Below the pieces are notes generated by a model. The model saw only the letters and a program-made list of their open reading frames with translations. It was not told the origin of the DNA and did not search any database. Position numbers and translations under genes: made by a program. From an uncultured Rhodospirillaceae bacterium (GTDB lineage: Bacteria; Pseudomonadota; Alphaproteobacteria; Rhodospirillales; Magnetospirillaceae): a stretch of DNA of 50,907 nucleotides. The stretch is from the NCBI GenBank assembly GCA_903899885.1, contig CAIULK010000150.1, positions 1-50,907 of the forward strand. The letters are read 5' to 3'. Shown here one piece after another: positions 46,619-50,907 of the stretch. Positions within the stretch are counted from its first letter, which is position 1; each line of letters starts with the position of its first letter.

Positions 46619-47401
46619 TCACGCGAAAACCGCCGACAATCCGCCCATCGTAGCATGATCGGTAAGATCGACGCACAAGGGAGTGATCGAGATGGCGCCG
46701 CGCACCACCGCTTCCAAATCCGTGCCGGGGGCCGAGCGTTCCTCGGCCCGCTGGGCGCCGATCCAGACATAGGGATCGCCGCGCGGATCCAGCCGTTCGG
46801 CCAATTCGTCGCCGATCTTGCGCTTGCCCTGGCGCGCCACCTCGATGCCGCTGACCTGATTGTGCAAAACATCGGGGAAGTTGACGTTGATCAGCACGTT
46901 GCGGCCCCAGCCGACACTTAAGGCACGCCGGATGATGCCGGGCGCCCAATGTTCGGCGGTCGCCCATTTGACCGGATGATCCAGGGTGGTGAATTGGCTG
47001 AAGGCGAAGGCCGGAACCCCCAGGATCACCGCTTCCATCGCGGCGGCGACCGTGCCGGAATAGGTGACGTCCTCGCCCAGATTGGCGCCGCGGTTGATGC
47101 CCGACAACACCAGATCGGGTTTGCGATCCTTCAAGATATGGTTGATGCCCAGCAGCACCGAATCGGTCGGCGTGCCGTCGACCGAAAAACGCCGCCGCGA
47201 CAATTTGCGGATGCGCAAGGGCCGCCGGATGGTCAGGGAATGCCCGGCCGCCGATTGTTCCGCATCGGGTGCGACCACCCAGACATCGTTCGACAGGGCG
47301 CGGGCGATTCTCTCCAGCACCTTGATGCCCGGCGCATGGATGCCGTCGTCGTTGGAAATCAGGATGCGGATTTTCGACAGGTCTTCGATCGGGGCGAACA
47401 T
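46619..47401 (-). CDS. surE: 5'/3'-nucleotidase SurE
   Basis: This survival protein is a metal-dependent nucleoside monophosphatase. The 260 aa product has the N-terminal metal motif [14 protein letters not shown] and [26 protein letters not shown] with the active-site residues; the length is typical. Its ATG shares one base with the serS stop (TGATG), so serS-surE-pcm form one unit. Confidence 0.96.
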   Translation of the reverse strand: MFAPIEDLSKIRILISNDDGIHAPGIKVLERIARALSNDVWVVAPDAEQSAAGHSLTIRRPLRIRKLSRRRFSVDGTPTDSVLLGINHILKDRKPDLVLSGINRGANLGEDVTYSGTVAAAMEAVILGVPAFAFSQFTTLDHPVKWATAEHWAPGIIRRALSVGWGRNVLINVNFPDVLHNQVSGIEVARQGKRKIGDELAERLDPRGDPYVWIGAQRAEERSAPGTDLEAVVRGAISITPLCVDLTDHATMGGLSAVFA

Positions 47402-48669
47402 CAGCCGATCACCTCAAGCCCGCCCATGTAACGGCGCAGCACCTCCGGCACCGTGATGGTGCCGTCGGCGTTCTGGTAATTCTCCATCACCGCGATCAGG
47501 GTGCGTCCGACCGCCAGGCCCGAGCCGTTCAAGGTGTGGACGAAGCGGGTGGTTTTCTCGCCCAAAGGGCGGAAGCGGGTTTTCATCCGCCGCGCCTGGA
47601 AATCGCCGCAGTTCGAGCACGACGAGATTTCCCGGTAGCGCCCCTGGCCGGGCAGCCAGACTTCCAAATCATAGGTCTTGCGGGCCGAGAACCCCATGTC
47701 GCCGGTACACAGCACGATGCGGCGATAGGGCAGTTTCAGCGCCTCCAAAATGCCTTCGGCGCAGGTGGTCATCCGCTCGTGTTCGGCGTCGGAATGATCG
47801 GGATGGGCGATCGACACCAGCTCGACCTTCAAGAACTGGTGCTGGCGGATCATGCCGCGCGTGTCGCGCCCGGCCGCCCCGGCCTCGGACCGGAAGCACA
47901 GGGTTTGCGCCGTCATGCGGATGGGAAGCTGGCCTTCATCCAAGATGCGGTCGGCGCACAGATTGGTCAGCGGCACCTCGGCGGTGGGGATCAGCCAGTG
48001 GTTGGTGTTCAGATGGAACAGATCCTCGCCGAATTTCGGCAATTGGCCGGTGCCGAACAAGGCGGTGTCCTTGACCAGGACCGGCGGATTGACCTCGGTA
48101 TAGCCGTTGGTGCCGGTTTGGGTGTCGAGCATGAACTGGCCCAAGGCCCGCTCCAGCCGCGCCAGGGCGCCCTTCAGCACCACGAAGCGGGCACCCGACA
48201 GCACGCCCGCCGCCTCGAAATCCATCAGCCCCAGCTTCTCGCCCAAGACATCGTGATCGAGCGGGGTGAAATCGAAGCCGGGCGGCGTGCCCCAGCGCTT
48301 GATTTCGACATTGGCGGTCTCGTCGGCGCCCTCGGGCACGTCGTCGGCGGGCAGGTTGGGGATGCGGGCCAGCAGATCCTCGATCTCGGCCCCCAGGCGG
48401 CGTTCGTCCTCCTCCAAGGCGGGAATCGCCACCTTGAGCTCGGCCACCTCGTTCAGAACGGCGGAAGCATCCTTGCCCTCTTTCTTCAAGATCCCGATTT
48501 GGCGCGACAGATCGTTGCGCCGGGCCAGCATTTCCTGCAACCGGGTTTGCGCGGCGCGGCGCGCCTCGTCTTGCGGCAGCAGCGTGGGCGACAGCGGCGC
48601 CAGCCCCCGGCGGGCGAGACCTGAATCGAACGCCTGCGGATTGTCGCGGATTGTTTTCAGATCATGCAT
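47401..48669 (-). CDS. serS: Seryl-tRNA synthetase
   Basis: This class II synthetase charges tRNA-Ser. The 422 aa product begins [22 protein letters not shown] and has the N-terminal antiparallel coiled coil (about 30-105). Motif 2 reads [21 protein letters not shown], and motif 3 is [18 protein letters not shown]. The ATG at 48669 fits the family start; the frame extends seven codons further. The upstream 195 bases hold its promoter and that of the divergent binding-protein gene. Confidence 0.97.
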   Translation of the reverse strand: MHDLKTIRDNPQAFDSGLARRGLAPLSPTLLPQDEARRAAQTRLQEMLARRNDLSRQIGILKKEGKDASAVLNEVAELKVAIPALEEDERRLGAEIEDLLARIPNLPADDVPEGADETANVEIKRWGTPPGFDFTPLDHDVLGEKLGLMDFEAAGVLSGARFVVLKGALARLERALGQFMLDTQTGTNGYTEVNPPVLVKDTALFGTGQLPKFGEDLFHLNTNHWLIPTAEVPLTNLCADRILDEGQLPIRMTAQTLCFRSEAGAAGRDTRGMIRQHQFLKVELVSIAHPDHSDAEHERMTTCAEGILEALKLPYRRIVLCTGDMGFSARKTYDLEVWLPGQGRYREISSCSNCGDFQARRMKTRFRPLGEKTTRFVHTLNGSGLAVGRTLIAVMENYQNADGTITVPEVLRRYMGGLEVIG

Positions 48670-48798
48670 GACTAGACATCCCGAAACCACGGCCGTTTGG
48701 GCTTATACGTCGGCGAGCGGGGGATTGTCGAGGGGAGCTGCCGTGGGATGCCGCCACTCAGTCTTCCCGTTGGGCCGGAATAGGGCTATCCTGATGGC

Positions 48799-48827
48799 TA
48801 TAATGAGGAATGCCGGGTTGGCATTCC
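48799..48827 (+). promoter_or_regulatory. Possible -10 box and hairpin upstream of the PhnD-like gene
   Basis: TATAAT at 48799-48804 is followed at once by a perfect eight-base hairpin GGAATGCC/GGCATTCC (48807-48814 with 48820-48827). No good -35 lies at normal distance. The hairpin would form at the 5' end of the transcript. Confidence 0.35.
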
Positions 48828-48864
48828 CTTCATGCTCCATTGGGGATTCAGGGAGTGTCCGCCC

Positions 48865-49731
48865 ATGCCGCGTCTCAAACTTGCTGTACTTGCAGGCCTT
48901 TTCGTCGGCCTAGTGTCGCCGGTTCCAGCCTTCGCCGATGTCTCCATCGGTGTCGTCGCGCCGCGTGGCGAGGCGCAGACGAAGGCGGAATGGAGCGAGT
49001 TCGCCCGCTATGTCGAAAGCAAGATCGGCGAGCCGGTGGTCCTGACGCCGGTGTTGGTGAACAAGATGGTTCAGACGATCGCCGACAAGCAGCTGGATTT
49101 CGCGCTGACCGATCCGGTTCAGGCGGTATCCGTGTCGCGGGCCCACGGCATGGCGCTGGTGGCCTCGCTGGTTCCGTCCAGCGGCGCGCAGTTCGGGGGG
49201 GTGATCATTGCCAACCCCAAGGCCGGCATCGCCAAGATTGAAGACCTGAAGGGCAAGAAGGTGGCTGCCCTGTCCAACGTTTCGGCTGGCGCCTATCTGT
49301 TCGAGGCCTACGAGGCGATGAAGCACGGGCTGAAGGTGCCGCAGGATTTCGCTCAGATGTTCGAGCTCAAAAATCAGGACGACATTGCCTTCGCCGTCAA
49401 GGCGGGGGTGATGGATGCGGGCTTCATCCGCACCGGCCAGTTGGAAGACATGGTCAAGGACGGCAAGCTCGCCGAGTCCGACGTGGTGGTGGTGGACCGC
49501 AAGGGGGGCTTTCCCTTGGCGCTGTCCACCGCGCTCTATCCGGAATGGTACTTGGTAAATGTGAAAGGCGACGCAGCCAAGGCGGCCAAGATCAAGGCGG
49601 CGCTGTTGGCCCTGGGGGCGGATTCGCCCGCGGCCAAGGAGGCCAAGATCAAGGGATTCTCCGATCCGCTCGATCCCGCCCCCATCGTCGAGATGATGAA
49701 GGCCATGAAGGTTCCGCCGTTCGACCACTAA
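48865..49731 (+). CDS. PhnD-like periplasmic oxyanion-binding protein
   Basis: The 288 aa protein has a signal peptide (about 1-24, ending in PAFAD) and a phosphate/phosphonate-binding (PhnD, type 2 periplasmic) domain: VVAPRGEAQTKAEWSEFARYV, LDFALTDPVQAV, and the domain-2 block IEDLKGKKVAALSNVSAGAY. AGGGAG precedes the ATG by nine bases. No ABC permease or ATPase gene follows. The next gene is a chemoreceptor 31 bases on, so the pair probably works in sensing a small anion, not in uptake. The ligand is unknown. Confidence 0.88.
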   Translation: MPRLKLAVLAGLFVGLVSPVPAFADVSIGVVAPRGEAQTKAEWSEFARYVESKIGEPVVLTPVLVNKMVQTIADKQLDFALTDPVQAVSVSRAHGMALVASLVPSSGAQFGGVIIANPKAGIAKIEDLKGKKVAALSNVSAGAYLFEAYEAMKHGLKVPQDFAQMFELKNQDDIAFAVKAGVMDAGFIRTGQLEDMVKDGKLAESDVVVVDRKGGFPLALSTALYPEWYLVNVKGDAAKAAKIKAALLALGADSPAAKEAKIKGFSDPLDPAPIVEMMKAMKVPPFDH

Positions 49732-49762
49732 GCGGAATCGATCGCAATCCGGGATTGTTGCC

Positions 49763-50907
49763 ATGAAAATGTCGGTCAGCCTAAAACTCAATCTGCCTTT
49801 GGCCGCCGCCATCGTGGTGCTGATGGCCATCGGTACGGCGGTGCAGGTCGGGCTTGGGCAAGGGGCGCTCCGCGACATGGCGCGGGGCGTGTCCGATATG
49901 ATGGAGCAGACCCGCGACAGCGGCGTGGCGGCGCAGAAGGACGCCACCCGCGTCAAGGTCGAGGGCATGGCCCGCCTGTTGGCGGACATTGCGCCCGACG
50001 CGATCGCCGGGTTCAGCCTGTCCGCGCTGAATCAATACGCGCAAACGGCGACGGCCGATCCGGAAATCGCCAAGGTGGAGTTCGTCGACAAGTCCGGCAA
50101 CGTGCTGGCTTCGGTGGGCAAGGATGTTCCCGACGGCTTGGTGAGCCGTAAAAGTGTCGAACGCGGTGGCGAGACGTTCGGCGCCGTCGTCGTGACCAGT
50201 TCCCCCGCGGTGCTGAGGGCCACGGTCGAGCGTGAAGTTGTCCGTTCAAGCGAACGCATGGCCACTTTCGACGGTATGGTGCGGGCGTTTTCCTCGCGCT
50301 CTCTGGCGTTTGCCATCGGCCTGTCTTTGGCCGTCGCCGTGCTGGTGGTGGGGCTGACCGTGGTGGTGGCGCGGATGGTGGTGGTCCAGCCGCTGCACGA
50401 GATCGCCACGCTGGTGGTCGCCTTGGCCGGTGGCGATCTATCGGCCAAGGCCGCCATCGTCGATCGCAGCGACGAGATCGGCGACATGGCGCGGGCGGTC
50501 GAGGTGTTCCGTCGGCAGGGGCTCGAGAACAAGGCTCTGGTCGAGCAGCAGGAGGTCATCCGCCACACCGCCGAACGGGACCGCAAGGCCGGCTTGGCGC
50601 GGGTGGCGGACGATCTGACGCAGTCGGTGGGCTCGGTGGTGGACGTGCTGACGGGCACCTCCACCTCGCTTCAGGCCACGGCCGGCGATATGACCCGCCT
50701 AGCCGAGATGGCGAGGGCCCGCACCGCCGAGGTGGCCAGCGCCGCCGAACAGGCGGCCAGTAACGTCGAGACGGTGGCCGCCGCGACCGAGGAATTGTCG
50801 GCCTCAGTTTCCGAGATCGCGCGGAGCACCGAATCCAGCAGCCGTGTCGCCTCGGACGCGGTGCAGCGGGCCAGGGATGCCGACCATCGGATCGGCGAGT
50901 TGGACAG
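49763..50907 (+). CDS. Methyl-accepting chemotaxis protein, 3' partial
   Basis: The reading frame is open from the ATG at 49763 to the window edge (381 codons). A membrane helix (about 8-28) is followed by a periplasmic region of about 150 residues (FVDKSGNVLASVGKDVPDG resembles a single Cache pocket). A second helix (LAFAIGLSLAVAVLVVGLTV), a HAMP domain (VVQPLHEIATLVVALAGGDL) and the start of the signalling coiled coil (VAAATEELSASVSEIARST) come next. The CheA-contact hairpin tip lies beyond the window. It probably takes input from the PhnD-like protein encoded just upstream. Confidence 0.93.
   Translation, partial: MKMSVSLKLNLPLAAAIVVLMAIGTAVQVGLGQGALRDMARGVSDMMEQTRDSGVAAQKDATRVKVEGMARLLADIAPDAIAGFSLSALNQYAQTATADPEIAKVEFVDKSGNVLASVGKDVPDGLVSRKSVERGGETFGAVVVTSSPAVLRATVEREVVRSSERMATFDGMVRAFSSRSLAFAIGLSLAVAVLVVGLTVVVARMVVVQPLHEIATLVVALAGGDLSAKAAIVDRSDEIGDMARAVEVFRRQGLENKALVEQQEVIRHTAERDRKAGLARVADDLTQSVGSVVDVLTGTSTSLQATAGDMTRLAEMARARTAEVASAAEQAASNVETVAAATEELSASVSEIARSTESSSRVASDAVQRARDADHRIGELD

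Overview
The window is GC-rich chromosomal DNA from an alphaproteobacterium, most likely a Rhodospirillales member near Magnetospirillum or Rhodospirillum. The pointers are the ybeY-phoH-miaB / corC-lnt / PraR-type regulator / metK-trmB order, a MipZ ATPase, a SAM-II riboswitch before metK, an FNR/FixK-type box before nirB, FlaF-like and IalB-like proteins, and heavy use of 4-base ATGA/GTGA start-stop overlaps. The genus is inference; the class is well supported.

Layout. 1-7006 (+): housekeeping genes ftsH (5' end outside the window), folP, a lipoprotein, a diguanylate cyclase, glmM and thiD. 7005-10824 (+): nitrite reduction module nirB-nirD-nirC behind an FNR-type box and a structured leader. 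10871-14361 (+): serC-serA and a metallo-beta-lactamase-fold hydrolase. 14345-24609 (-): two convergent blocks, metK-trmB-hypothetical under a SAM-II riboswitch, and a PraR-like regulator next to the coupled chain hypothetical-miaB-phoH-ybeY-corC-lnt, followed by a glycosyltransferase. 24985-27069: a small arsR-arsC-pstS-like arsenic island bracketed by the rlmN 3' end and a diverged second copy of that 3' end. 26972-36661: a divergent locus. Its minus arm carries a ferredoxin/ASKHA corrinoid-activator-like protein, a membrane histidine kinase, a stand-alone receiver, an IalB-like protein and rlmN. Its plus arm is a tightly coupled operon of corrinoid protein, UroD/MtaA-like protein, DUF1638 protein and GAF-type histidine kinase. 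36655-38510: two tiny membrane proteins, tRNA-His, an enoyl-CoA hydratase and a FlaF-like protein. 38621-42526 (-): FAD oxidoreductase, GH114-like protein and acyl-CoA-synthetase-like protein. 42615-45803 (+): molybdopterin oxidoreductase, mipZ and hemerythrin. 45973-48669 (-): serS-surE-pcm. 48865-end (+): PhnD-like binding protein and a chemoreceptor cut by the window edge.

Two things run through the whole window. First, five genes (ftsH, lnt, rlmN, the FAD oxidoreductase and the molybdopterin oxidoreductase) each need a single-base indel correction in or beside a G or C run to be read through; this looks like sequencing error rather than gene decay. Second, three copies of a two-hairpin intergenic repeat lie at 4759, 13629 and 45838, and compensatory base changes preserve the stems.

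The best candidate for an undescribed system is the divergent corrinoid / histidine-kinase locus (28613-36661). It has the parts of a methyl-transfer system but no visible substrate methyltransferase, a UroD-like protein that has lost most zinc ligands, and two kinases plus a receiver.

No stretch longer than about 300 bases lacks a gene or RNA. The longer gaps (24922-25143, 36978-37204, 48670-48864) are covered under their features.
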